DNA from: Aequorivita marisscotiae
GTDB taxonomy: Bacteria > Bacteroidota > Bacteroidia > Flavobacteriales > Flavobacteriaceae
Direction: 5' to 3'
Assembly: GCF_029814825.1 (NCBI RefSeq)
Contig: NZ_CP122379.1
Location: 2,666,001-2,730,000, forward strand
DNA: 64,000 nucleotides
The position numbers and the translations under genes are program-made. Every line of letters starts with the position of its first letter. Position 1 is the first letter of the stretch. Positions 6,748 through 17,100 of the stretch are shown piece by piece. The notes under the pieces were generated by a model. The model made no database searches. It was not told the origin of the DNA and was given only the letters and a program-made list of their open reading frames with translations.

Positions 6748-8967
6748 ATGTTAGATATTTCAACGTGGATAAAGTCGCTACTATTTTTAATTACTGTATT
6801 ATTTGGATTAAGTGGCATTGGGCAGTCTAAACTAGACAGTCTTTCACAAGAAATTAATAGTGAAATCAATACTTCAAAAAAAGCTAAACTCTTATTAGAA
6901 AGAGCACTCCTTTACGATAAAAGTGAAAGCAATAAGGCTTTTAAAGATATAGAAGAAGCATTAGAATTTTATAGAAACACCGGCAATAAAGAAGGAGAAG
7001 TTGATAGCTATATTGCCTATGGAAATTTACATTTCTGGAATAGAAACCCACCGAAGGCCGCGCATTTTGACTCGTTAGCGACCGCTTTAGCCGAAAAAAT
7101 TTCATACAAAAAAGGACGTGCAACCGCTGTGGGAAACTTGGCGCGTGAATTTATAACTACAGGAAATTTTAAAATAGCAGACAGCCTCCTAATAATTGCC
7201 ATCAATATTGAAGAGAACCTTTCACCCTTAGATCGCGATCGTTTGGCAGAGCTTTATAATCGTACAAGCATATTAAAATCTAAACGTGGCGATAATCTTG
7301 AAAGTTTATTGGCCATAGAAAAGGCTGCAGATTTCGCAGAAGGAAGTACAGACAATATTCTACTTTCTAATGTGTATATAAATTACGCCAACACACTCTC
7401 CCGTTTAACCCGGTTTGATGAGGCTGTAAAAATGCATTTTAAAGTTATTCGTCTAAACGAAAAGTTGAATAACGAAAACGGCTTAATGAGAGCCTATAAC
7501 AATTTAGGTATAGCTTTTAAAAATGCGGGAGAATATGAAAAGGCCCTCATGTATTACAACAAAAGTCTTGCCATTGGTAAAAGATTAAACGAATATAAAT
7601 CTATGGGGTTAACCTTGGTTAATATGGCCACGGTATATAGCGCTTTAGAAGAATTCAGTGGTATTGACACCCTTTACATTCAAGGAATAAAATATTTTGA
7701 GGAAATTTCAGATTTAGGCGGTATTGCCTTTGCAAACCACAATTACGGCAATTCATTAGTTGTAAGAAAAAATTACATTAAGGCAGATACGTTTTTGCTC
7801 AAGGCGTATAAACTTCGAAAACAAATAGGAGCTGAACTGGCGGCGGCCTCATCGCAATCTATCTTGGGAAAATCGGCATTTGAACAAAATAAACTTAAAG
7901 AGGCCGAAACCCATTTATTGGCTGCAGAAACTGCTTTTTATGGTAAAAATCGTGAAGATAGAAACTTAAAGGAATTGTATGGACTATTAAAAGAGTTATA
8001 TACCAAAAAGGGAAACTTTGAAAAAGCTTTGTATTATCAAACCAATGAATTGGATTTAGAGCGCACGCTTTTCACTGAAAACGAAAAAGTAAACACGCTT
8101 AAAACCGAAACCACATACCTGCTTGAAAAACGTGATATGGAAATGGCACTCCAAAACAAAAAGCAACAATTGGTACGAGACAGAATGATTTTTGGCGGAG
8201 GTAGTGTGGTGCTAATTTTACTTTTAATTTCTTTATCGTTGTGGCAGCGCAGAAAACAATTAAAGGAACGACACCAATCTCAAATTATAACTTTAGATCA
8301 GCAGCATCGCTTAACCTTAACGCGTTCCTTAAAAAATGCCGAACAAGAGGAACGAAAAAAAATAGCCCATAAATTACACGACGAAACAGGCGCAATGCTT
8401 TCTATTGCTTTGTTGAATTTAAAACAATTTAAAAATGATTTGGGTGTAATACAAAGTAAGGTTGAAGATAAACTTACAACCACCCAAAAACTACTGGGAG
8501 AAATAAGTGAAAACGTTCGTAGCATTAGCCATACCCTTATGCCTGTCGCCCTCGAAAAATATGGACTAAAACCTGCAATTCACGATTTGGTAAGCGCCGT
8601 AAACACTTCAGAAAAACTTAAGGTAGAAGAAATTTTTGAAGGACTTGAAAATACAAACGATTGGAGTGAAGAGTTCTGTTTAACCGTTTATAGAATTGTA
8701 CAGGAAGTGATGAACAATATCATAAAGCACGCACAAGCAAGCCATGTATTGTTACAAATAGTAGAATTGGAAGATTCCGTAACAATTTATATTGAAGACA
8801 ACGGGACCGGGATAAAGCAAGACATAGAGCAGGAGGGAACCGGTTTAAGAATGCTGAAAAGTAATGTGGCCTACCTTAACGGAACTTTAGAAATTAACGG
8901 CAATCAAAACAGTGGAACCTTTATTTTGGCAGAGCTTCCTATAGAAAAAAAAGAAATTACAAATTAA
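6748..8967 (+). CDS. TPR-containing sensor histidine kinase (HisKA_3 type)
   Basis: The 739-residue protein has an N-terminal signal/anchor (SLLFLITVLFGLSGIGQ). About ten tetratricopeptide repeats (roughly 50-440) follow, then a coiled coil and a membrane helix near 480-500. The HisKA_3 dimerisation segment is EERKKIAHKLHDETGAM, with phospho-acceptor His544. A HATPase_c domain at about 640-735 has the N box (EVMNNIIKHAQA) and a G box (DNGTGI). By topology the TPR region is periplasmic and the kinase cytoplasmic. The NarL-type response regulator starts 46 bases downstream and is the obvious partner. This family is common in Flavobacteriia; the signal is unknown. Confidence 0.92.
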   Translation: MLDISTWIKSLLFLITVLFGLSGIGQSKLDSLSQEINSEINTSKKAKLLLERALLYDKSESNKAFKDIEEALEFYRNTGNKEGEVDSYIAYGNLHFWNRNPPKAAHFDSLATALAEKISYKKGRATAVGNLAREFITTGNFKIADSLLIIAINIEENLSPLDRDRLAELYNRTSILKSKRGDNLESLLAIEKAADFAEGSTDNILLSNVYINYANTLSRLTRFDEAVKMHFKVIRLNEKLNNENGLMRAYNNLGIAFKNAGEYEKALMYYNKSLAIGKRLNEYKSMGLTLVNMATVYSALEEFSGIDTLYIQGIKYFEEISDLGGIAFANHNYGNSLVVRKNYIKADTFLLKAYKLRKQIGAELAAASSQSILGKSAFEQNKLKEAETHLLAAETAFYGKNREDRNLKELYGLLKELYTKKGNFEKALYYQTNELDLERTLFTENEKVNTLKTETTYLLEKRDMEMALQNKKQQLVRDRMIFGGGSVVLILLLISLSLWQRRKQLKERHQSQIITLDQQHRLTLTRSLKNAEQEERKKIAHKLHDETGAMLSIALLNLKQFKNDLGVIQSKVEDKLTTTQKLLGEISENVRSISHTLMPVALEKYGLKPAIHDLVSAVNTSEKLKVEEIFEGLENTNDWSEEFCLTVYRIVQEVMNNIIKHAQASHVLLQIVELEDSVTIYIEDNGTGIKQDIEQEGTGLRMLKSNVAYLNGTLEINGNQNSGTFILAELPIEKKEITN

Positions 8968-9013
8968 TCTGTATTAACAATAAGTAAATTAATTTTCACC
9001 AAAAACCTATATT

Positions 9014-9676
9014 TTGACGCAAAACGGCACCGAATCTACAATACGCGTAATAATTGCAGACGATCATCCGCTTATTATTAAGGGAATTACAGAATTGCTG
9101 GAAAAGAACCATCGTTTCGTTATTACAAAAACATTTACAAATGGGAATGCTCTATTGCAATCTACGGCTGTGCCAGATGCCGACGTATTATTATTAGATC
9201 TTAATATGCCCGGGAAGGATGGGCTTCAAGTCTTGGAGGAAATTAAATCGATGAAGCTCAAAGCAAAAATACTTGTACTTACATCTTATTTTTCAAAGGA
9301 ACTTGCAGAACAGTGCCAAGCTGCGGGCGCCAATGGCTATATTTTAAAGTCGGACAATCTGGATAGGCTCGCTGACAATATTTTGGAAGTAATGGAAGGT
9401 AAAGGCGTGTTTCCAGATTTTTCAATGAAGACCGAAGAAGACCCAAATGAATTCACTTATATGGATGAATTTTTAAAGAAATACAATCTCACCAAGCGCG
9501 AGACCGAAGTAATACAGATGGTCTGTAAAGGATATAACTCTAAAGAAATAGCCGACCAACTTTATCTTTCAAGTTTTACCGTACAAACGCACAGACGCAA
9601 TATTTTTAGAAAGTTAAATATTGAAGGTAATACCATTGCCCTGTACAAATTTGCTTCTGCTCACGGGCTTCTTTAA
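9014..9676 (+). CDS. NarL/LuxR-family response regulator, TTG start
   Basis: The 220-residue protein has a receiver domain with acidic pocket Asp16-Asp17, phospho-acceptor Asp62 (LLLDLNMPG), Thr90 and Lys112. A LuxR-type helix-turn-helix follows at about 155-215 (LTKRETEVIQMV, then SKEIADQLYLSSFTVQTH). When phosphorylated by the kinase encoded just upstream it should bind DNA. No ATG or GTG exists between the in-frame stop at 8984-8986 and the receiver domain, so the TTG at 9014 is the only usual start codon available. It converges with the next gene, with only 3 bases between the stops. Confidence 0.92.
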   Translation: MTQNGTESTIRVIIADDHPLIIKGITELLEKNHRFVITKTFTNGNALLQSTAVPDADVLLLDLNMPGKDGLQVLEEIKSMKLKAKILVLTSYFSKELAEQCQAAGANGYILKSDNLDRLADNILEVMEGKGVFPDFSMKTEEDPNEFTYMDEFLKKYNLTKRETEVIQMVCKGYNSKEIADQLYLSSFTVQTHRRNIFRKLNIEGNTIALYKFASAHGLL

Positions 9677-9679
9677 TTT

Positions 9680-10915
9680 TTAGTTTAAATATAGAAATCC
9701 GGTTTGTTTGTGTCTATTGCCTAATGCAGGATCGCCGTATTCGTAATTTAATATGTAAAAGTATGTTCCTGTGGGTAAACGATCTTTAGATTTTATGGTA
9801 ACCCTACCCGTTGAAGTGCCGTCAAACACATCGCCGTCGGGACCGTAATTATCTGTTTCAAATACTTTTACCCCCCAACGGTTAAATATTAACACGTGCA
9901 TATCGCGTGCGCAATTGTCGGTTGCTTCAATTCGGAAATAATCATTCATACCATCGTCATTCGGACTCACGGCATTATAGATGGCAAGGCTACTACAGCC
10001 TAAAACTTCACCTTCAACCAACCTGCCAAAGGTAAAAACCCCATAGCCTGTAGCCGCAGCCGTAACAGTTTGATTACCCATATTTATGACGCCACCTTCA
10101 TTTACCCACATATTGGTAGGTTCGTCCCAACGTACTATTGTTAAGGTTTCTCGTTCGGCGGCCGAAATCATTGTTGCTGGCGTTGTTACGTCGCGCCACG
10201 ATAAAGTTATTAAGAGATCTTCGCTAGCCGAAGATTCTTTTTCTATAGTCCAATATTCTTGGTTGTCTATTTCTAAAATTATTCCAGCTTTTAAATCATG
10301 TGGATATTGATCATTTGAATTTTCAAAATAAAATTTACCATCAAAAACTGCGGAATTACTTGCGGGAGCAGAAATTCCACCGAAACGATAATATCCTCCA
10401 TCACCAATGGGGTAGGTAAACTCAGTGTTTCCAAATTTATTAACCAAACCATCTACGTGACTGTAGTCTGAGGTATTTATGTGGTTCGCATTGGTGTTAA
10501 AAGTAATGGCTCCTCCAAAATTATCATTATCTACAATTCCTTCAAAAAAATCGGCCTCACCAGAAATGTGAATACTTCCCGATAGTAGAAATGGCACGGA
10601 ATTGCTAGTATTATTAAACAATGTGTTAAAAAGATAACTTACTTTTGAGCCGCTAATCATTTGGTCTGACCTTCCTATAAATCGTGTAATACCCGTATTC
10701 TGGTAAAAATCTATAACGCCTTCATTATTAAAGTGACTATAAATAAATGTATTTCCGTCATTATAGAACGAACCTGTATTTAGGTTGTTAAATCGTTCAA
10801 CTGTTGAAAACTTGGTATCTTCACTTACGTAGAGTATGCCTTCGTTAGAAGTTTGGGCCTTTATACACAAGGTAAAAGACATAAAAAGAGCGATGGAAAA
10901 TAGAAACTTCTTCAT
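9680..10915 (-). CDS. Secreted protein with T9SS type B (gliding-motility-associated) C-terminal domain
   Basis: The 411-residue protein has a clear signal peptide (MKKFLFSIALFMSFTLCIKAQ). Its last hundred residues form a CHU_C/type B sorting domain: AVSPNDDGMNDYFRIE, FNRWGVKVFE, then LPTGTYFYILNYEYG, ending in KQTGFLYLN. Type B domains direct export through the type IX secretion system and attachment to the cell surface. The middle (about 30-300) is beta-rich with no recognised enzyme motif. It starts one base after the stop of the adhesin-like gene upstream, so both are surely co-transcribed and may form a surface complex. Confidence 0.92.
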   Translation of the reverse strand: MKKFLFSIALFMSFTLCIKAQTSNEGILYVSEDTKFSTVERFNNLNTGSFYNDGNTFIYSHFNNEGVIDFYQNTGITRFIGRSDQMISGSKVSYLFNTLFNNTSNSVPFLLSGSIHISGEADFFEGIVDNDNFGGAITFNTNANHINTSDYSHVDGLVNKFGNTEFTYPIGDGGYYRFGGISAPASNSAVFDGKFYFENSNDQYPHDLKAGIILEIDNQEYWTIEKESSASEDLLITLSWRDVTTPATMISAAERETLTIVRWDEPTNMWVNEGGVINMGNQTVTAAATGYGVFTFGRLVEGEVLGCSSLAIYNAVSPNDDGMNDYFRIEATDNCARDMHVLIFNRWGVKVFETDNYGPDGDVFDGTSTGRVTIKSKDRLPTGTYFYILNYEYGDPALGNRHKQTGFLYLN

Positions 10916-10916
10916 A

Positions 10917-13900
10917 TTAATTATCTTTTACTTTTTGATAAATATGTGGATTCGATATCAATAAATTACGCTTTCCTACCGTAACTGTAACTGTAGCAGT
11001 TTTACAATTTGTAGGGAATGCGGTCTGGCAAATAGTATAATCTATAGTATAAATTCCGGGCAATGTTCCCACCGCCACAATAACATCTCCTGTAGCTGAA
11101 TCTATGGTTAGAGGTCCTGTGGGAGTAGATGAAATATTTACGGTTGAAGGGTTAATTGGTGACGTTCCATTTAGTACGTCATTATCCAATATTCCACTAA
11201 ATGTGATACCATTAAGACCTTGTAGGTAAGTAGTAGTATAACTGTCGTTTACGGCTATTAGTGGATTTTTATACCCATCTTTTCCTGCGTTCACATTTCC
11301 ACCTCCTATTACGGTAACGTTTGTAGGTTCCGTTCCTTCAGACAATATAAAACCTGCGGGCACAGTTGAAGTGTTAACAACAATATTTACCGAGCCTGCG
11401 GGAACATTCGTGATAGTGTATGTTCCATTAGCAGCGGTTGTTGCACTTGGTTCACCTGCATCGAGGGTGCCATTGTTATTTAAATCGGCAAAAACAGTCA
11501 CTGGCGAAGTAAATCCGGTTTCCGATCCATTTTGAGTACCGTCACCGTTTTCATCATTATATACAGTTCCGGTTACAACCCCAACCGTTGAATATCCGTC
11601 TTTTCCTGCACTTACAGTTCCGCTTGGTGTTACAGTAACATTTGTTGGTTCGGTTCCTTCTGTTAAGGTAGCACCTGAGGGCAGGGTAGAAGTAGCTACT
11701 ACAATATCTATATTTCCGGCTGGAACATTAGTAATGGTATACGTTCCATTAGCGGCAGTTGTAGCCGAAGGTTCACCTGCATCTAAAGTTCCATTGCTGT
11801 TAAGATCTGCAAATACAGTTACTGGCGATGTAAAGCCAGTTTCGGAACCGTTCTGAGTTCCGTCGCCGTTGATATCATGATATACTAATCCGGTTACTGT
11901 TCCATTACAAGCGTTAATTCTTCTATTTTTGGCACTAATGTCTGCTTGTCCTCCGTTTACTAAAAGAGGAACTCCGTTTACATCTACGTTCCCAGTAATA
12001 CTTCCATTTGCATTTAGTTGATTAACTATAATACCGCCATCGCCTTCTAATGAATCATAACACCCATCAGCATCACTATCTAAATCTAGATGATTTGGGG
12101 TGCCATCTTCATCTGTATCAAGATTTGCATAAAGGTTTGGTTTATTAACCCAAAATGTTTTCGGCAGGCATGGAGACATAGATATTGAATGGTTAGCACT
12201 ACTGGATGCTGTGGATCCGAACCTAAAACTTACTGTATTAGTTAGTGAATAAACAGCCGATACTTGAAATTTAGGATCTGTGGTAATTCCATTCGCTGTA
12301 AGTCCGTTACTTACATATCCTTGGGAAAATCCATTTAGAATTGCAGGCCCGTAGAATGGTTGGTTATTAGAGGGTGAGTCAATAATTACGCCCGTAGAAT
12401 GTCCATCTTTAAACGAAACAAATTCGTTTCCATCGTTGTCCATTGCCGTTACTACATAACTATTTAATTCGGCAGGAACATTTGATCCTCCTTTTACAAA
12501 ATCAATTTTAAATTCAGTGTAACTTTCGGGAGACGCGTGATTTATAAGCGGTTGAAAAGCATCGTCGTCTCCATCCGTAGATCCCGGAACATCTAGCGCA
12601 ACAATTTTTGTATCTGTAGAAGATACAATTGTTACAAGAGCATGTATGCCGCCCGGACTAACATTATTGTACTTAAAAACATCACCGACTTGAGGATTAT
12701 TTACATTGGCGCCTGACGAAAAGGGAAGTGGGCCTTGACTGGTGCCAAACTTAGGATTTACAACAGTTGTGCAATTTAGCAGTTCTTGTTCATCAGTGTC
12801 TAAAATACCATCGTTATCGTCATCTAAATCGTCTTCGTCATGATAGCCATCACCATCAGTATCTGGTATAACTCGTATAATTACCCTTGCAGTGTCACAA
12901 GTTGAAGTATTAGGACTCGGCAAACACAATCTATACTCAAAACTATCAACACCTGTAAAACCATTATTGGGAATGTAGGTAAAGGTTCCATTAGCGTTAA
13001 AATTCAAAGTGCCATGATTTGGTCCTGAACCATTAATCAGACTGTACGTAGAACCAGTTGGAGTAGGATCGTTAATTGCAACATTTCCGCTATACGGACT
13101 GTTCCATTTAGTTTTATAGTTGTCATTTTTTGCATACGACTGTAATATGAAAAATTTTCCATCACCGTGATCTACAGTAGCAGCGGTTATTTGCACTCTT
13201 TTTATTAGCGAACCCTCTTCAGCTATATCGTTTAAATGAAACAAGGCAATACCAATAGTATTATTTCCTTCTAAAACACGGTCAGATAACCAATAATCTG
13301 ATCCAGGATTTGGTGGATTCATTGCGCCCGGTGTTCCAATATTTCCGGAAGAACCTGTACCTCCAAACCCCCATTGTGTTGCATCTTGATTAACAAAAGT
13401 TTGCCCCAAAGATCTGTCGGAACCTCCATTCGCTGGAGTGCCAAATACCTCTATATGAAAACAGTTATTAGCATTTCTTTCAGTTATGGCAACTATTCCA
13501 CCACTATTAGATGGTATTGCTGGATTGTAAAATAAGGTTTGTTGTTGTGCGGTCGTATTATTGGCCAATTCAGTAAAATTGTCGCATAAATTAGCACCAT
13601 TTGGATTGGATTCAAAGTAGTGGTTTAAGTTTTTATCTCGAAATGCCGCAAGTGCAGACGATCCCCAATTCGGACTTGTACTATTGTTTACAACTACGGT
13701 TCCATTTCGTCTAATATTATTAGAACTCGGACTGGGTCCTTGTCTTGTTAATTGATAACTTGTAGGTACCACAAAAAGTTTATAAACATTTCCGTTTACC
13801 GTTATACTTCTAATTGTAGCTGGGTCTGAACCTACTGTTTGGGTATCACTCCATTGAAATCTGACGCCTGACTGAATACTTGGTGCATTGCTTTGGGCAG

Positions 13901-13982
13901 AAACAGATAGAGCAGAAAATACAATAAACACTAAAGTTATGTATAGCGATTTTATATAAGAGAATCTTTTAATGATTTTCAT
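10917..13982 (-). CDS. Large secreted adhesin-like multidomain protein
   Basis: This 1021-residue protein has a signal peptide (residues 1-29, ending SVSAQS). A cadherin/VCBS-like domain lies near 295-365 ([19 protein letters not shown]). Calcium-binding thrombospondin type 3-like acidic repeats lie near 372-398 and 620-645 ([19 protein letters not shown]). Two nearly identical 107-residue SdrD/Cna B-like domains (about 690-902) each open with [13 protein letters not shown] last beta domain is rich in TATVTVTV. This is typical of flavobacterial surface adhesins. Unusually, it ends in [18 protein letters not shown] and lacks a recognisable T9SS sorting domain, whereas the next gene in the operon has one. 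Ligand unknown. Confidence 0.9.
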   Translation of the reverse strand: MKIIKRFSYIKSLYITLVFIVFSALSVSAQSNAPSIQSGVRFQWSDTQTVGSDPATIRSITVNGNVYKLFVVPTSYQLTRQGPSPSSNNIRRNGTVVVNNSTSPNWGSSALAAFRDKNLNHYFESNPNGANLCDNFTELANNTTAQQQTLFYNPAIPSNSGGIVAITERNANNCFHIEVFGTPANGGSDRSLGQTFVNQDATQWGFGGTGSSGNIGTPGAMNPPNPGSDYWLSDRVLEGNNTIGIALFHLNDIAEEGSLIKRVQITAATVDHGDGKFFILQSYAKNDNYKTKWNSPYSGNVAINDPTPTGSTYSLINGSGPNHGTLNFNANGTFTYIPNNGFTGVDSFEYRLCLPSPNTSTCDTARVIIRVIPDTDGDGYHDEDDLDDDNDGILDTDEQELLNCTTVVNPKFGTSQGPLPFSSGANVNNPQVGDVFKYNNVSPGGIHALVTIVSSTDTKIVALDVPGSTDGDDDAFQPLINHASPESYTEFKIDFVKGGSNVPAELNSYVVTAMDNDGNEFVSFKDGHSTGVIIDSPSNNQPFYGPAILNGFSQGYVSNGLTANGITTDPKFQVSAVYSLTNTVSFRFGSTASSSANHSISMSPCLPKTFWVNKPNLYANLDTDEDGTPNHLDLDSDADGCYDSLEGDGGIIVNQLNANGSITGNVDVNGVPLLVNGGQADISAKNRRINACNGTVTGLVYHDINGDGTQNGSETGFTSPVTVFADLNSNGTLDAGEPSATTAANGTYTITNVPAGNIDIVVATSTLPSGATLTEGTEPTNVTVTPSGTVSAGKDGYSTVGVVTGTVYNDENGDGTQNGSETGFTSPVTVFADLNNNGTLDAGEPSATTAANGTYTITNVPAGSVNIVVNTSTVPAGFILSEGTEPTNVTVIGGGNVNAGKDGYKNPLIAVNDSYTTTYLQGLNGITFSGILDNDVLNGTSPINPSTVNISSTPTGPLTIDSATGDVIVAVGTLPGIYTIDYTICQTAFPTNCKTATVTVTVGKRNLLISNPHIYQKVKDN
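11260..11900 (-). repeat. Two tandem 321-bp repeats inside the adhesin-like gene
   Basis: Matching positions (for example TTGTAGGTTC at 11321 and TTGTTGGTTC at 11642) are 321 bases apart, which gives 107 residues per unit. The units encode the two SdrD/Cna B-like domains, with many synonymous differences, so the duplication is not very recent. Confidence 0.75.
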
Positions 13983-14043
13983 TTTCTTGTGTAGGTTAAT
14001 ATTTCATACTGTTTAACTATACAAATCCGTGTATGTAATAGTT

Positions 14044-14051
14044 CAAATTTA
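14044..14051 (-). promoter_or_regulatory. -7 box candidate of the adhesin operon
   Basis: The minus strand reads TAAATTTG, a perfect match to TAnnTTTG, 62 bases before the ATG at 13982. No TTG is seen at a proper distance upstream, so confidence is limited. Confidence 0.35.
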
Positions 14052-14151
14052 AATTTCTAAATACTTATTCTATAAAAATCATATTTAGGATGGGACAGTT
14101 TTATTTGCATTTCAGCCAATTAAATAATTATTAAATTTTTTAAAGGAGTTA

Positions 14152-14190
14152 ATTTGTAATGCCAGCTCTTTGCAAACTAGCATTACAAAT
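14152..14190 (-). terminator. Hairpin downstream of the giant repeat gene
   Basis: ATTTGTAATGC (14152-14162) pairs with GCATTACAAAT (14180-14190) in an 11-bp perfect stem with a 17-base loop. It lies just after the stop of the minus-strand gene. The T-rich tract on the minus strand comes several bases later, so it is a likely but not classical terminator. Confidence 0.45.
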
Positions 14191-14197
14191 AATACTA

Positions 14198-17100
14198 TTA
14201 CTTAACTACAAATACAATAGTCATAAATGAAGCCGCGGTAGCATTATTTATGATATTATATGTTAATACTCCATTTGCATTTATTGATACATTAGAAAAT
14301 ACGTTTGTATCATAGTATGTGATGTAGTAATACAAATCTGTTGGACCTGGTACATTTGGTATTTCACTAGGTGCAGCGGTACTGCGGACTAGAGTAGGGT
14401 TGCTTGTTCCTGAAAATTGCCCTAAATATTCTGTATGTAAATTTTTGGTGAAAGTTCCATTTACAGAAGTATCAAAAATAATTGGAGGCATATAGAAGAA
14501 CTTCGGCATTGCCGCATTTACTTGTCTTAATGTACCATCAGATTCCGCAACTACTAATTTATCTGAGGTAGTACCAGGTTGTAAACCAGCTAAAGCTAAT
14601 GTGTTTGTGGCATCGGTAGTAACGGTAGTTGGTTTAATAAGGTTACCACCTAATTGTACAGCATCTGCCGTTGAATCTACATTTAAACCGTTATTAGCAT
14701 TAACGTCAAGTGCATTGGTAGTACTGTTTTTAACTAACCCCACACCAGCAACATCATTGTTTAACTTAACCGCAGTAACGTTTGTATTAGCAAGATCGTC
14801 AGTTTTAACTTCACCATCAATTATCTTAGCTGAATTTACCGCGTTGTCTGCAAGTTTTATGGTTGAAATCCCACCATCGGCAACTTTTATATTTGAATCT
14901 ACCAGGGTAGCACCCGTTCCATCTGTTACAGTTATAGAAGCATCTGCAGCTGTTAGGTCTTTTGCGTCAATAACACTGTTAACTAAATTTCCTAAATCTA
15001 TTGTTTGTGTTACGCCCAAAGAGTTCACATAAACCAAATTTTGGGTAGTAGTATTGTACGATAAATCAGTTGCGTTTAATGTTAACGTAGTTGCATTGCC
15101 GGCAGCATCTGTGTATGTTAATACGTTGGTTACAGCATTGTACGCAACAGCGCCTTCGTTCAAGTTAAGATTATACGGAATACCTGTTTCATCGGTATAG
15201 GTAAGTGTGTTAGTAGAATCATTATAGGCAAGCACTGTTAACGACTCAAGATTCTTAACAATATCTGTTAGATCTAATTGAGTAGTTGCTCCATCTTCAT
15301 CTATATAATCAATATGCGTATTGTCGGTATTTAAAGCGATTGAAGTAAGCGTTTCAAGGTTTGAAACATCGATAGTGGTCGTAACATTGTCCTCATCGGT
15401 GTATGTAAATGTTCCGTTACCGTTATCAACGATTGTGGTGAGTGTCTCGAAATTATCGATCACCGTTTCCAAATCAATGCTGGTCAGAATGCCATCTTCA
15501 TCCGTGTATTCCAACGTTTTTCCGTCCACATTCAATGCCAGAACGGTTAATGTTTCAAGGTTTGAGACATCGATGGTGGTCGTAACATTGTCTTCATCGG
15601 TATAGGTGAAAGTGCCGTTTCCGTTATCAACGATTGTGGTAAGTGTCTCGAAATTATCGATTACCGTTTCAAGGTCGATGCTGGTCAGAATGCCGTCTTC
15701 ATCCGTGTATTCAAATGTTTTTCCGTCAACATTCAGCGCTAAAACAGTCAAAGTTTCTAGGTTTGAGACATCGATAGTGGTCGTAACATTGTCCTCATCG
15801 GTGTATGTAAATGTTCCGTTACCGTTATCAACGATTGTGGTGAGTGTCTCGAAATTATCGATCACCGTTTCCAAATCAATGCTGGTCAGAATGCCATCTT
15901 CATCCGTGTATTCCAACGTTTTTCCGTCCACATTCAATGCCAGAACGGTTAATGTTTCAAGGTTTGAGACATCGATTGTGGTCGTAACATTGTCCTCATC
16001 GGTGTAGGTAAAAGTGCCATTTCCATTATCAACGATTGTGGTCAATGTTTCAAAATTATCGATCACCGTTTCAAGGTCGATGCTTGTAACCACTCCATCT
16101 TCATCCGTGTATTCTAAAGTTTTTCCGTCCACATTCAATGCCAAAACAGTCAAAGTTTCTAGGTTTGAAACATCGATGGTTGTTGTAACATTGTCCTCAT
16201 CGGTGTAGGTAAAGGTGCCGTTTCCATTGTCAACAATCGTGGTCAATGTTTCAAAATTGTCGATCACCGTTTCCAAATCGATGCTGGTCAGAACTCCGTC
16301 CTCATCAGTGTATTCCAGTGTTTTTCCGTCAGCATTCAACGCAAGAACGGTTAAAGTTTCAAGGTTTGAAACATCAATGGTGGTCGTAACGTTGTCTTCA
16401 TCGGTGTATGTAAATGTTCCATTTCCGTTATCGACGATTGTAGTCAATGTTTCAAAATTATCAATTACCGTTTCCAAATCGATGCTGGTCAGAACTCCGT
16501 CCTCATCAGTATATTCCAGTGTTTTTCCGTCAACGTTTAATGCCAAAACGGTTAAAGTTTCAAGGTTTGAAACATCGATGGTTGTAGTAACATTGTCTTC
16601 ATCAGTGTAGGTGAAGGTGCCGTTGCCGTTATCGACGATTGTAGTCAATGTTTCGAAATTATCGATAACCGTTTCCAAATCGATGCTGGTCAGGATTCCG
16701 TCTTCATCAGTATATTCCAGTGTTTTTCCGTCAGCATTCAACGCAAGAACGGTTAATGTCTCGAGGTTTGAAACATCGATGGTGGTCGTAACGTTGTCCT
16801 CATCGGTGTAGGTGAAGGTGCCGTTTCCGTTATCAACGATTGTAGTAAGTGTTTCGAAATTATCAATTACCGTTTCCAAATCGATGCTGGTCAGAACTCC
16901 GTCCTCATCAGTATATTCCAGTGTTTTTCCGTCAACGTTTAATGCCAAAACGGTTAAAGTTTCAAGGTTTGAAACATCGATGGTGGTCGTAACGTTGTCT
17001 TCATCGGTGTAGGTAAAGGTGCCGTTTCCATTGTCAACAATCGTGGTCAATGTTTCAAAATTGTCGATCACCGTTTCCAGGTCGATGCTGGTCAGGACTC

